Positions 1 to 5,585 of a stretch of 5,585 nt of DNA are shown one piece after another. The stretch's first letter is position 1; every line of letters begins with the position of its first letter. This DNA comes from Tannerella sp. (GTDB taxonomy: Bacteria > Bacteroidota > Bacteroidia > Bacteroidales > Tannerellaceae): the NCBI GenBank assembly GCA_031288935.1, contig JAITQL010000212.1:1-5585 (forward strand), read 5' to 3'. The translations under genes were made by a program, and so were the position numbers. Below the pieces are notes generated by a model. It did not search any database. It was not told where the DNA came from and saw only the letters and a list, made by a program, of their open reading frames with translations.

Positions 1-168
1 AAAGGGGCCGGCGAGACCTCGGCGGAGGTTACTTGGAACCGCAAAGGGGCCGGCGAGACCTCGGCGGAGGTTACTTGGAACCACAAAGGGGCCGGCGAGT
101 CCTCGGCGGAGGTTACTTGGAACCGCAAAGGGGCCGGCGAGACCTCGGCGGAGGTTACTTGGAACCGC
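1..168. repeat. 42-bp tandem repeat array, four near-identical copies
   Basis: Four head-to-tail copies lie at 1-42, 43-84, 85-126 and 127-168, with no spacer. Only two substitutions are visible: copy 2 has A instead of G at 83, and copy 3 has T instead of A at 100. The array starts at the first base of the window, so it probably continues outside it. Each unit is GC-rich and contains a small hairpin (ACCTC, loop GGCG, GAGGT; 16-20 with 25-29 in copy 1) and a weaker GGTT/AACC pairing (27-30 with 37-40). Because 42 is a multiple of three, five of the six reading frames are open through the array. The plus frame from base 1 reads as a repeated KGAGETSAEVTWNR and stops at 202-204. No start codon or gene context supports translation, so I treat it as a non-coding minisatellite downstream of the GH2 gene. 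Confidence 0.95.
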
Positions 169-178
169 AAATCCTTTT

Positions 179-264
179 GTCTGAACCTTGATTTGCCCGA
201 TTAAAGGATTTGCTTGATGAATAAATCCTGACAATCCTTTCATCAGGCAAATCAAGGTTCAGAC
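179..264. repeat. Palindromic intergenic element with perfect 19-bp inverted arms
   Basis: The left arm GTCTGAACCTTGATTTGCC (179-197) is the exact reverse complement of 246-264. The 48-bp interior contains a second inverted pair, AAAGGATT (203-210) with AATCCTTT (233-240), so a long two-tier hairpin can form. An alternative pairing also exists, TGATGA (215-220) with TCATCA (240-245). The left flank at 169-176 repeats the AAATCCTT motif seen in the interior. From memory, sequences resembling this arm recur between genes in many Bacteroidetes, so it may be a non-autonomous palindromic repeat; that is unverified. It lies 24 bp beyond the GH2 stop and could fold in the 3' end of that transcript. 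Neither strand shows a U-tract after the stem, so it is not a canonical intrinsic terminator. Confidence 0.9.
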
Positions 265-265
265 T

Positions 266-307
266 ATTCACTATTCATTGTTCACTGTTCATTGCTCACT
301 GCTCACT
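266..307. repeat. Heptamer tandem repeat, six copies of RYTCAYT
   Basis: Six consecutive 7-bp units fit RYTCAYT on the plus strand: ATTCACT, ATTCATT, GTTCACT, GTTCATT, GCTCACT and GCTCACT. On the minus strand every unit contains TGA. Because 7 is not a multiple of 3, successive units place TGA in all three frames within 21 bp. The GH2 reading frame enters this array and ends at the TGA at 291-289, so the repeat supplies the stop codon and the last few residues. The units differ only by transitions (A/G or C/T), as expected of an old array that expanded and then mutated. Confidence 0.9.
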
Positions 308-3009
308 GCAATGCAGAATCTTTGTGCGGGCGTGTTGAAGCCTCTTACCACGAGCACGTATTCCGCATCGGGAAGATGCGCCAGGGCCGTTTCTATGGTA
401 ATGTTCCTGCGTTCGCCGGGCATCAGGCAGAGGAAATTGTCCGTGTAATACGACGGGCGGACGGGTTTGCCGGCCTTGTCCAGCCACTGCAACTGCGTGA
501 AAAACGACAGCGTGGCGCCCGTGTTCTTCAGCTCCAGGTCGATGAAGTGGCGTCCGTTTTCGCGGCGGGTCTTGTATTTCACCTGCAGCCGGGTTCCCGC
601 CAGCAGACGGATGTCCTGAAAGCCCGCCGTGGCCGGGCCGGTCATGGTCTGTGCGCCCTCGTACCTGTTCGTGGAACGCCAGTAGAAATTGTTGCCCGCC
701 GGCCTGCCCTGCCCGTCAAACAGGCGCAGGCGGATGAAATGCACGCGGGTGATGTTTTCGGGAAAGGCAATGTGAAGGACGTCGCTGGCCACGCCGTCTG
801 CCGGCAGGTCGACGCGGACGTCCGCCGCAAAGACCTTTTTCATGTGCAGGTCGTACACTTCGGCCTTCACCCGGCAGTTGTTGAAGGGGGAAGGATATTC
901 GTTGACCACGGAGACGGTGTTCTTCAGGTAGTCGAACTGCGGATGCAGCGGTTCGTTGGCGTTCTGCGTGGCGTAGAGGGCGGCCGTCGGCTCCAGCGAC
1001 CAGTCCCACATGCAGCCGCGCACCTGGCGCATGGGCGAATTGTGATACCAGAACAGATAGCCGGAACAGTACCGGTCGCCAAAGGCCAGTTTGTTGCCGT
1101 TCCACACCTCGGCGATGCTCTTGTAGTTGAGCGCGCCGACGAACTGGCCTTTCTCGGCAAACTCGTCAACGGTTTTCGATTCGCCGTACTCGTTCGTCAG
1201 GTCGGCGTAGAGGGTGGACATCTGGAAGAAGCCGTTGCCGTCGGAATAGTCCCACACTTCCTTGTTGATCGGCCAGAGGTCTTTTTCGGGCATCATCTCG
1301 CGCAGACATTCGACGGTCGGCAGGCAGGGCGCGCCGTATTCGGGGTTGAAGCCGTCCACGCGGCTGCCCCGTTCGGAGGCCGTATTTTCGTAGTGCCGCA
1401 TGACGTTTACGGTCTTGTAGGGACTGCCGTCGTGAACGCCGTCCGTTTCGGACTGCATCTGGTAGCCCCGCGTGCCGTCGAGCTGGAGGATCAGGTCTTT
1501 GACGTGCGGCATCTCGGTCGATTCGTTGGAGCATACGTAATAGGCCAGGCTGGCGTGGTTGCGGATGCGCTTGACGGTCGACGCCACGTTTTTCAGATAC
1601 AGTCCGGCGTCATACGGATGTTTCGTGTCGCCCGTCACCCAAAATTCCGTCCAGACCAGTATCCCCAGTTCGTCGCACAGCTGGTAGAAGTAGTCCGATT
1701 CGGTGATGCCTCCTCCCCAGAGGCGGATCAGGTTGATGCCGGACTGCGCCGTGTAGCGAAATTCGGCATACATGCGCTCGTCCGACTGGCGGAGCATGTT
1801 TTCCGGTATCCAGTTGGTGCCGCGGATGAAGAGGGGATGGCCGTTGACGTAAAACTGCCTTGAGGCATCGGGCGTGCGGGTGTCGGACGTGATTTCGCGG
1901 ATGCCGAAGCGCGACGAAATCTCGTCGGACGGTTCTCCGCCGTCGACAAAGGCCTGGAAGGTGATGCCGTACAGTTCCTGACTGCCCTTGTGTATCGGCC
2001 ACCACAGGCGGGGACGGTCAATGACCAGTTGCGGAAACTCTTCGGGCGTGAAGACGACTTCCCTGACTTCGCCGCGAAACAGGGACACTTCCTTCTCGAC
2101 ACGGATGTTGGCTTCCCTGATTTCGCCGACGATCCGTACCTTCCGGCTGTCGTGGTTCGGATTGCTGACTTCGACGGAAACGGTCTGGCGCGACCGGTCG
2201 TAAGCGGGTTTGCGGAGGTCGGACTTGACGAACGGATGCCGCAGCTTGACCTTGCCGGCGGTGAAGAGGCGGAGGTCTTTCCAGATGCCCGTGTTCCGGT
2301 CGCGAACCCCGTCCAGGTAATTGAAGTCCCAGCCGACGGTCATGAGCATCGTGACGTTTTTGCCGATTTCGCCGTTGCCTCCGTTCGAGAACTCGTTCTT
2401 TGCGCCGAAAGACTTGTAGTCGGTACGGCTGCCGGGCACGTCTACCGGATAGACTTTCACGGCCAGGATGTTCTTTTCGCCCGGTCGCGCATAGTCGGTA
2501 ATGTCCATCTGATCCTGGTAAAACATCCCCGCGACGTTGCCGACCATGTATCCGTTCAGCCAGAACTCGGCGCGATAGTTGATGCCGTCCGCCTGCAGCC
2601 AGATTTGCTTGCCGGCATACTGTTCGCGGGGCAGGTCGAACTCCGTCCGGAACCAATAGGTGTAGAAGTCGCGTCCCGCGTCGTTCAGGTCGGGAATCAA
2701 ACCGGACTGCAGTTTATTGTTCAATCCGAAATAGGGTTCGGGAAAGACCCCGTTGCAGACCAGCGAATGAAGCACCGTGCCGGGCACGACGGCCGGCATC
2801 CAGTCGGCAACGGACACGTTCGGCGTGGAAACGTCCTCGCTCCGGGCGGCGACATCGCCGGCCTTCTTCATCTTCCAGACAACGGTTCCCCGGTGGCCGT
2901 CCGTCGACCGGAGCGTCTGATGGAAAGTGCGCTCGTAAAAAACATCCTGCGCCATTACGGAAGGGATCATCCCGACCAGCATACTCAAAAATAAAACGGT
3001 TCTCTTCAT
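289..3009 (-). CDS. Secreted glycoside hydrolase family 2 protein (beta-mannosidase / exo-glucosaminidase type)
   Basis: This 906-residue protein has a typical GH2 layout. A signal peptide comes first (MKRTVLFLSMLVG..., likely cut after the Ala of VMA at about residue 20). It is followed by a jelly-roll sugar-binding domain (about 22-250), an Ig-like sandwich (about 255-370), a TIM barrel (about 380-700) and C-terminal Ig-like domains. The barrel carries IRLWGGG (about 428-434). The NE of CSNES makes E496 the likely acid/base, and FNPEYG makes E557 the likely nucleophile. Family members cleave terminal or internal beta-mannosides or beta-glucosaminides; the exact substrate is not determined here. 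With no lipobox Cys after the signal, a soluble periplasmic or secreted protein is likely. I chose the ATG at 3009-3007 because an in-frame ATG at 3048 would put 13 mostly charged residues before the signal. The last five residues (VSSEQ) are encoded within or at the edge of a heptamer repeat. No polysaccharide-locus partners (SusC/SusD, regulator) are visible. The gene looks somewhat more GC-rich than dnaE by eye. The family call is firm; the enzyme specificity is not. Confidence 0.88.
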   Translation of the reverse strand: MKRTVLFLSMLVGMIPSVMAQDVFYERTFHQTLRSTDGHRGTVVWKMKKAGDVAARSEDVSTPNVSVADWMPAVVPGTVLHSLVCNGVFPEPYFGLNNKLQSGLIPDLNDAGRDFYTYWFRTEFDLPREQYAGKQIWLQADGINYRAEFWLNGYMVGNVAGMFYQDQMDITDYARPGEKNILAVKVYPVDVPGSRTDYKSFGAKNEFSNGGNGEIGKNVTMLMTVGWDFNYLDGVRDRNTGIWKDLRLFTAGKVKLRHPFVKSDLRKPAYDRSRQTVSVEVSNPNHDSRKVRIVGEIREANIRVEKEVSLFRGEVREVVFTPEEFPQLVIDRPRLWWPIHKGSQELYGITFQAFVDGGEPSDEISSRFGIREITSDTRTPDASRQFYVNGHPLFIRGTNWIPENMLRQSDERMYAEFRYTAQSGINLIRLWGGGITESDYFYQLCDELGILVWTEFWVTGDTKHPYDAGLYLKNVASTVKRIRNHASLAYYVCSNESTEMPHVKDLILQLDGTRGYQMQSETDGVHDGSPYKTVNVMRHYENTASERGSRVDGFNPEYGAPCLPTVECLREMMPEKDLWPINKEVWDYSDGNGFFQMSTLYADLTNEYGESKTVDEFAEKGQFVGALNYKSIAEVWNGNKLAFGDRYCSGYLFWYHNSPMRQVRGCMWDWSLEPTAALYATQNANEPLHPQFDYLKNTVSVVNEYPSPFNNCRVKAEVYDLHMKKVFAADVRVDLPADGVASDVLHIAFPENITRVHFIRLRLFDGQGRPAGNNFYWRSTNRYEGAQTMTGPATAGFQDIRLLAGTRLQVKYKTRRENGRHFIDLELKNTGATLSFFTQLQWLDKAGKPVRPSYYTDNFLCLMPGERRNITIETALAHLPDAEYVLVVRGFNTPAQRFCIAVSSEQ

Positions 3010-3072
3010 ACGGTGTTTCTTTTTGTGCCGATAACGGTCAAACCGCAAATTCCCCTAAAACCATGCCGTTTC

Positions 3073-3132
3073 ACGCGGATTTACGCGGATTGCAGCGCAG
3101 ATTCCGCAGATTGCAACGACTTGCAATCCGCG
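3073..3132. repeat. Short interspersed GCGGATT-type repeats with inverted copy
   Basis: Four related 9-mers follow one another: ACGCGGATT at 3073-3081 and again at 3083-3091, GCGCAGATT at 3095-3103, and CCGCAGATT at 3104-3112. The run is followed by a reverse-oriented copy. CGCGGATTGCA (3084-3094) is an exact reverse complement of 3122-3132, and GATTGCAA (3109-3116) is an exact reverse complement of 3121-3128 with a CGAC loop. These two stems exclude each other. The element lies upstream of the GH2 start, between it and trxA. I see no protein-coding signal. Similar short strings are common between genes in Bacteroidetes as far as I recall, but I could not check this. Confidence 0.8.
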
Positions 3133-3168
3133 AATCTTTGAATTTTTGAATCTTTGAATTTTTGAATG
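3132..3168. repeat. AT-rich 16-bp direct repeat (8-bp sub-units)
   Basis: GAATCTTTGAATTTTT occurs twice in perfect tandem at 3132-3147 and 3148-3163, followed by the start of another unit (GAATG, 3164-3168). Each unit is itself two 8-mers of the form GAATYTTT. It abuts the GCGGATT-type repeats on one side and GC-rich repeat DNA on the other. No promoter element of the TAnnTTTG type is obvious in it on the minus strand. Confidence 0.9.
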
Positions 3169-3183
3169 GCCGGAGTGGCAGAA

Positions 3184-3269
3184 GACTCTGCAAGGGGCGC
3201 CGAGGGGTCGGCAGGACTTGCGGAGCCTCCCGCAACCCCCGCCGAGGCCTCGGCGCGACTTTCGCAACC
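3184..3269. repeat. Degenerate GC-rich repeat related to the 42-bp array, inverted orientation
   Basis: Read on the minus strand, units begin with GGTTGC at 3269 and 3237, and a weaker third begins at 3195 (CCTTGC). The spacings are 32 and 42 bp. The 42-bp unit 3237-3196 matches the array at 1-168 at 23 of 42 positions without gaps by my hand count, sharing GGTT at its start and CCTCGGCG near its end. The array at 1-168 shows the same order on the plus strand, so the two copies are inverted relative to each other. The 16-bp perfect palindrome CGCCGAGGCCTCGGCG (3240-3255) matches 14 of 16 bases of the corresponding part of the other array. It lies just downstream of the trxA stop. The remaining bases, 3270-3298, hold a similar GC-rich stretch without a clear unit. 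Confidence 0.65.
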
Positions 3270-3298
3270 TTGCGCCGCCGTCCGGCAAAGAACACTGC

Positions 3299-3616
3299 TT
3301 ATGACAGCAACGTGTCTATTTTCTCGATAAAAACTGATTTGGATGCGAAGCCGACTTGCTTGTCAACAACTTGCCTGTCTCTGAAAAATAAAACGGTCGG
3401 GATATTCCGGATACCGTATTGAGACACCAGTTCGTTGTTGTCATCTACATTTACTTTGCCGACAATAACTTTTCCGTCATATTGGCCGGCCAACTCCTCA
3501 ATAACAGGAGCTACCATGCGGCATGGTCCACACCATTCCGCCCAGAAGTCGAGAACAACCGGTTTCCCTTCGTTCAGCGCTTCATTGAAATTTTCATCTG
3601 TAATTGTTCGTAACAT
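3299..3616 (-). CDS. trxA: Thioredoxin
   Basis: This is a complete 105-residue thioredoxin, close to the usual length for classical bacterial thioredoxins. The active site WCGPC is at residues 28-32, so C29 and C32 form the redox disulfide. Other hallmarks are present: buried D23 in VVLDFWAEW, P37 after the active-site helix, cis-proline P73 in RNIPT, and G89 in the QVGF turn. It has no signal peptide or membrane segment, so it acts in the cytoplasm as a dithiol reductant for proteins such as ribonucleotide reductase and peroxiredoxins, normally recycled by thioredoxin reductase (not in the window). It lies 43 bp downstream of dnaE on the same strand and has its own candidate promoter in that gap. 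The ATG at 3616-3614 has an AT-rich leader and no clear Shine-Dalgarno sequence, as is usual in Bacteroidetes. GC-rich repeat DNA starts just after its TAA. Confidence 0.97.
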   Translation of the reverse strand: MLRTITDENFNEALNEGKPVVLDFWAEWCGPCRMVAPVIEELAGQYDGKVIVGKVNVDDNNELVSQYGIRNIPTVLFFRDRQVVDKQVGFASKSVFIEKIDTLLS

Positions 3617-3643
3617 ACTTGTTTAATGTTTAAATAGCGGAGC

Positions 3644-3651
3644 CAAAGGTA
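3644..3651 (-). promoter_or_regulatory. Candidate Bacteroidetes -7 promoter element for trxA
   Basis: The minus strand reads TACCTTTG, an exact match to the TAnnTTTG -7 consensus of the primary sigma factor in Bacteroidetes. It lies in the dnaE-trxA gap, 27 bp before the trxA ATG. Transcription would start roughly 7 bases downstream, giving a leader of about 20 nt. The -33 TTTG element is poor: the nearest candidate at suitable distance is TTTA in the last codons of dnaE (around 3675-3678). Read-through from dnaE remains possible, so this may be a secondary promoter. Confidence 0.55.
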
Positions 3652-3659
3652 CAAATTAT

Positions 3660-5585
3660 TTATTTATTGATTGTAAAGTCCATCTGTTCCGTTTCATTGA
3701 TAAAATCAATCAAGTCCTGGGTGACATGCAAGCGGTGGCTTCTTGAAAACAGATTCAAAGACAGTTGACGGTCGCCGTCCAGTATTTTGAAATATAGCAG
3801 TGCCTTCCCCGGATTGTTTTTGATGAAGAGGGAAAGTTCGTTGACGGTACGGTTGTCCAGCTTGTTAACAGGCAGCGTAATCTGTATGTCCTTCACCAGA
3901 TCGTCCTTCACATCCTGCAACAGCTGGACAGACCGGATCTTAAATTCCAGCTCCGATTCTTTCCATTGACGGGGCTGGACGATGGCTTTTATAAACAGAT
4001 AGACACCCGGTTTTCCATATTTGCCGTAGTGGATGTAAGCGTCTCCAAACAGAGGCACTTCTCCGCTGCCGGTGAAATCTTCGATTTTAATACTGAGATA
4101 GGGTTTCCCGGCTCGCGTAAAACCTTCCCGGACGCCGGTCACGATGCCTCCGAGCGACAGCTCTTTTCCTTTCAAGGCAGGCAGGTCGCCCGCATCCGAC
4201 ATTCCCAGGTTACAGACATGGTTCAGGATGATGCGGTATTCGTCGAGTGGATGGGCAGAGAGGTAAATCCCGATCAGCTCTTTTTCCCTGTTCAGCCGTT
4301 CAAGGTCGCTCCACGACGGGCAGGCCGTAATGACCGGACGGGAGATTTCAATGCTTTCCAGATTGCCGAAGAGTGAATTTTGAGAGGAGTTTTTGTCCAG
4401 CTGGTACTTGCGACCGTAACGGAGAAGGATTTCGGAAAAAGTCTCTCCTTTTTCATTGGTTGCGATAAAGGGTTCGCGGCGGACGTTGAGATTGTCGAAA
4501 GCGCCTGCCTGTGCAAGCGAGTCAAGCGTTTTCTTGTTGCAGGCGGACGGGTGGACACGTTCCGCAAAGTCAAAAATATCCTTGAACGCACCGTCCTTTT
4601 TCCGTTCGTTAAGAATGTTCTCCGCGGCGCTTTCGCCTACGCCCTTGATAGCGCCCAGTCCGAAACGGATGTCACCCTTCTTGTTTACGCCGAATTTCAG
4701 TACCGATTCGTTGACGTCCGGCCCCAACACCTGAATGCCCATCGCCTTGCACTCGTCCATTGCCTTGGTGATGTCCCGGATGTTCGACCGGTTCCGGCTC
4801 AAGACGGCGGCCATGTATTCGGACGGATAGTTGGCCTTCAGGTAGGCCGTTTGATAGGCTATCCAGGAATAGCAGGTCGCATGGCTTTTGTTAAACGCAT
4901 ACTCGGCAAACTTCTCCCAGTCTTTCCAGATTTTTTCCAGGATGGCTTGACCGTGACCGTTTGCCTTGCCTCCGTTGATGAACTTGTCTTTCATCTTGTT
5001 CATCTGGTCGATCATTTTCTTGCCCATGGCCTTCCGCAACGTGTCGCTTTCGCCCCGGGTGAAATTGGCCAGCAGACGGGAGAGCAACATCACTTGCTCC
5101 TGATAGACGGTAATGCCGTAGGTGTCCTCCAGGTAGCGCTTCATGACGGGAATATCGTATCTGATCTCTTCCCGGCCGTGCTTGCGGGCGATAAAGGAGG
5201 GGATGTAATCCATCGGCCCCGGCCGGTAGAGGGCATTCATGGCAATCAGGTCTTCAAACTTGGTAGGCCGTAATTCCTTCATGTATTTTTGCATGCCGGC
5301 CGACTCAAACTGGAAAACGGCGGTCGTCTTGCCCTGACAAAACAGTTCGTATGTTTTCCGGTCTTCAAAATCAATTGTCTCGATATCTATCTGAATCCCG
5401 GTGGTCTGGGCGATGTTTTCGACGGCTTCCTTGATGATGGAAAGGTTTTTCAGTCCGAGGAAGTCCATCTTGATCAGTCCCGTTTCTTCAATGACGGAGC
5501 CTTCATACTGGGTGACAAGGATGTTTTCGCCGGTTTCCTTGTCTTCGGCAATGCTGACGGGGACAATGTCGGAAATATCCTGCTG
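3660..5585 (-). CDS. dnaE: DNA polymerase III subunit alpha, C-terminal part (5' end outside window)
   Basis: The frame is open from the window edge to TAA at 3662-3660, giving 641 visible residues, about half of a typical DnaE. This is the catalytic subunit of the replicative polymerase. The PHP domain and the first two catalytic aspartates lie outside the window. The third is visible in IKMDFLGL (visible residue 41), equivalent to D555 of the E. coli protein. Then come the fingers with AVFQFES, RPGPMDYIP, YGITVYQEQVM, LRKAMGKK and FNKSHA (about 85-240), and a helix-hairpin-helix around GLGAIKGVG (about 309-317). The beta-clamp-binding motif QNSLF is at 402-406 (bases 4382-4368), followed by an OB fold (about 474-554) and a C-terminal domain. 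About 600 residues follow the third aspartate, close to E. coli, so the C-terminus is complete. The ATG at 5468 is not the start: 39 more in-frame residues upstream (QQDISDIVPVS...) match the family. Confidence 0.97.
   Translation of the reverse strand, partial: QQDISDIVPVSIAEDKETGENILVTQYEGSVIEETGLIKMDFLGLKNLSIIKEAVENIAQTTGIQIDIETIDFEDRKTYELFCQGKTTAVFQFESAGMQKYMKELRPTKFEDLIAMNALYRPGPMDYIPSFIARKHGREEIRYDIPVMKRYLEDTYGITVYQEQVMLLSRLLANFTRGESDTLRKAMGKKMIDQMNKMKDKFINGGKANGHGQAILEKIWKDWEKFAEYAFNKSHATCYSWIAYQTAYLKANYPSEYMAAVLSRNRSNIRDITKAMDECKAMGIQVLGPDVNESVLKFGVNKKGDIRFGLGAIKGVGESAAENILNERKKDGAFKDIFDFAERVHPSACNKKTLDSLAQAGAFDNLNVRREPFIATNEKGETFSEILLRYGRKYQLDKNSSQNSLFGNLESIEISRPVITACPSWSDLERLNREKELIGIYLSAHPLDEYRIILNHVCNLGMSDAGDLPALKGKELSLGGIVTGVREGFTRAGKPYLSIKIEDFTGSGEVPLFGDAYIHYGKYGKPGVYLFIKAIVQPRQWKESELEFKIRSVQLLQDVKDDLVKDIQITLPVNKLDNRTVNELSLFIKNNPGKALLYFKILDGDRQLSLNLFSRSHRLHVTQDLIDFINETEQMDFTINK

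Noticed and set aside
1..168. CRISPR array
   Set aside because: The 42-bp units abut directly with no unique spacers, and no cas gene is present. It is a plain tandem repeat.
179..264. Rho-independent terminator for the GH2 gene
   Set aside because: The stem is strong but its loop is 48 bp and no U-tract follows on either strand (the minus strand continues AAAAGGATTT).
292..2994. Long plus-strand open frames (292-1863 and 1990-2994) antisense to the GH2 gene
   Set aside because: They are a side effect of GC-rich codon use on the opposite strand. Their translations have low-complexity V/R/H/A-rich composition with no domain motif, whereas the minus-strand frame has complete GH2 motifs.
3010..3048. 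GH2 start at the upstream in-frame ATG (3048-3046)
   Set aside because: It would add 13 residues (MRFDRYRHKKKHR) in front of an ordinary signal peptide that begins at the next Met. The shorter start fits export better, though the longer one cannot be excluded.
3055..3295. Small minus-strand proteins of about 75 residues between trxA and the GH2 gene
   Set aside because: The frames run through repeat DNA and are R/G/P-rich with repeated RRGL-like strings. They have no domain, and one begins upstream in trxA's 3' end. They are most likely repeat-derived open frames.
4380..5273. Plus-strand open frame opposite dnaE
   Set aside because: The minus strand carries unmistakable DnaE motifs throughout this stretch; the opposite frame shows no recognisable features.
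5466..5468. Start codon of dnaE at this ATG
   Set aside because: The Met is inside the conserved IKMDFLGL catalytic motif, and the frame continues with family-like sequence to the window edge.

Overview
The window looks like chromosomal DNA of a Bacteroidales bacterium. The evidence is the gene pair dnaE then trxA on one strand, a trxA promoter element of the Bacteroidetes type (TAnnTTTG), no obvious Shine-Dalgarno sequences, and a secreted family GH2 glycosidase of the kind common in gut and oral Bacteroidetes. The genus cannot be fixed from the sequence alone; a Tannerellaceae/Porphyromonadaceae-like organism is my inference. All three genes lie on the minus strand, so transcription runs from high to low coordinates.

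Layout from right to left: (i) 5585-3660, the C-terminal half of dnaE (replicative DNA polymerase III alpha subunit), cut by the window edge; (ii) a 43-bp gap holding a probable promoter; (iii) 3616-3299, trxA, a complete thioredoxin; (iv) 3298-3010, a 289-bp gap mostly made of three kinds of short repeat; (v) 3009-289, a complete exported GH2 hydrolase of the beta-mannosidase/exo-glucosaminidase type, whose last codons and stop lie inside a heptamer repeat; (vi) 288-1, a gap almost fully occupied by repeats: heptamers, a palindromic element with perfect 19-bp arms, and four copies of a 42-bp tandem repeat that probably continues past the window edge.

The genes do not form one pathway. dnaE and trxA are housekeeping genes that may be partly co-transcribed. 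The GH2 enzyme is a periplasmic or surface glycan hydrolase, separated from trxA by repeat DNA and probably transcribed independently. I found no defence system, mobile-element protein, RNA gene or CRISPR. The unusual content is the non-coding DNA: both gaps beside the GH2 gene are mosaics of repeat families. One family, with a 42-bp period, appears as a near-perfect array on one side and as a diverged, oppositely oriented relative on the other.
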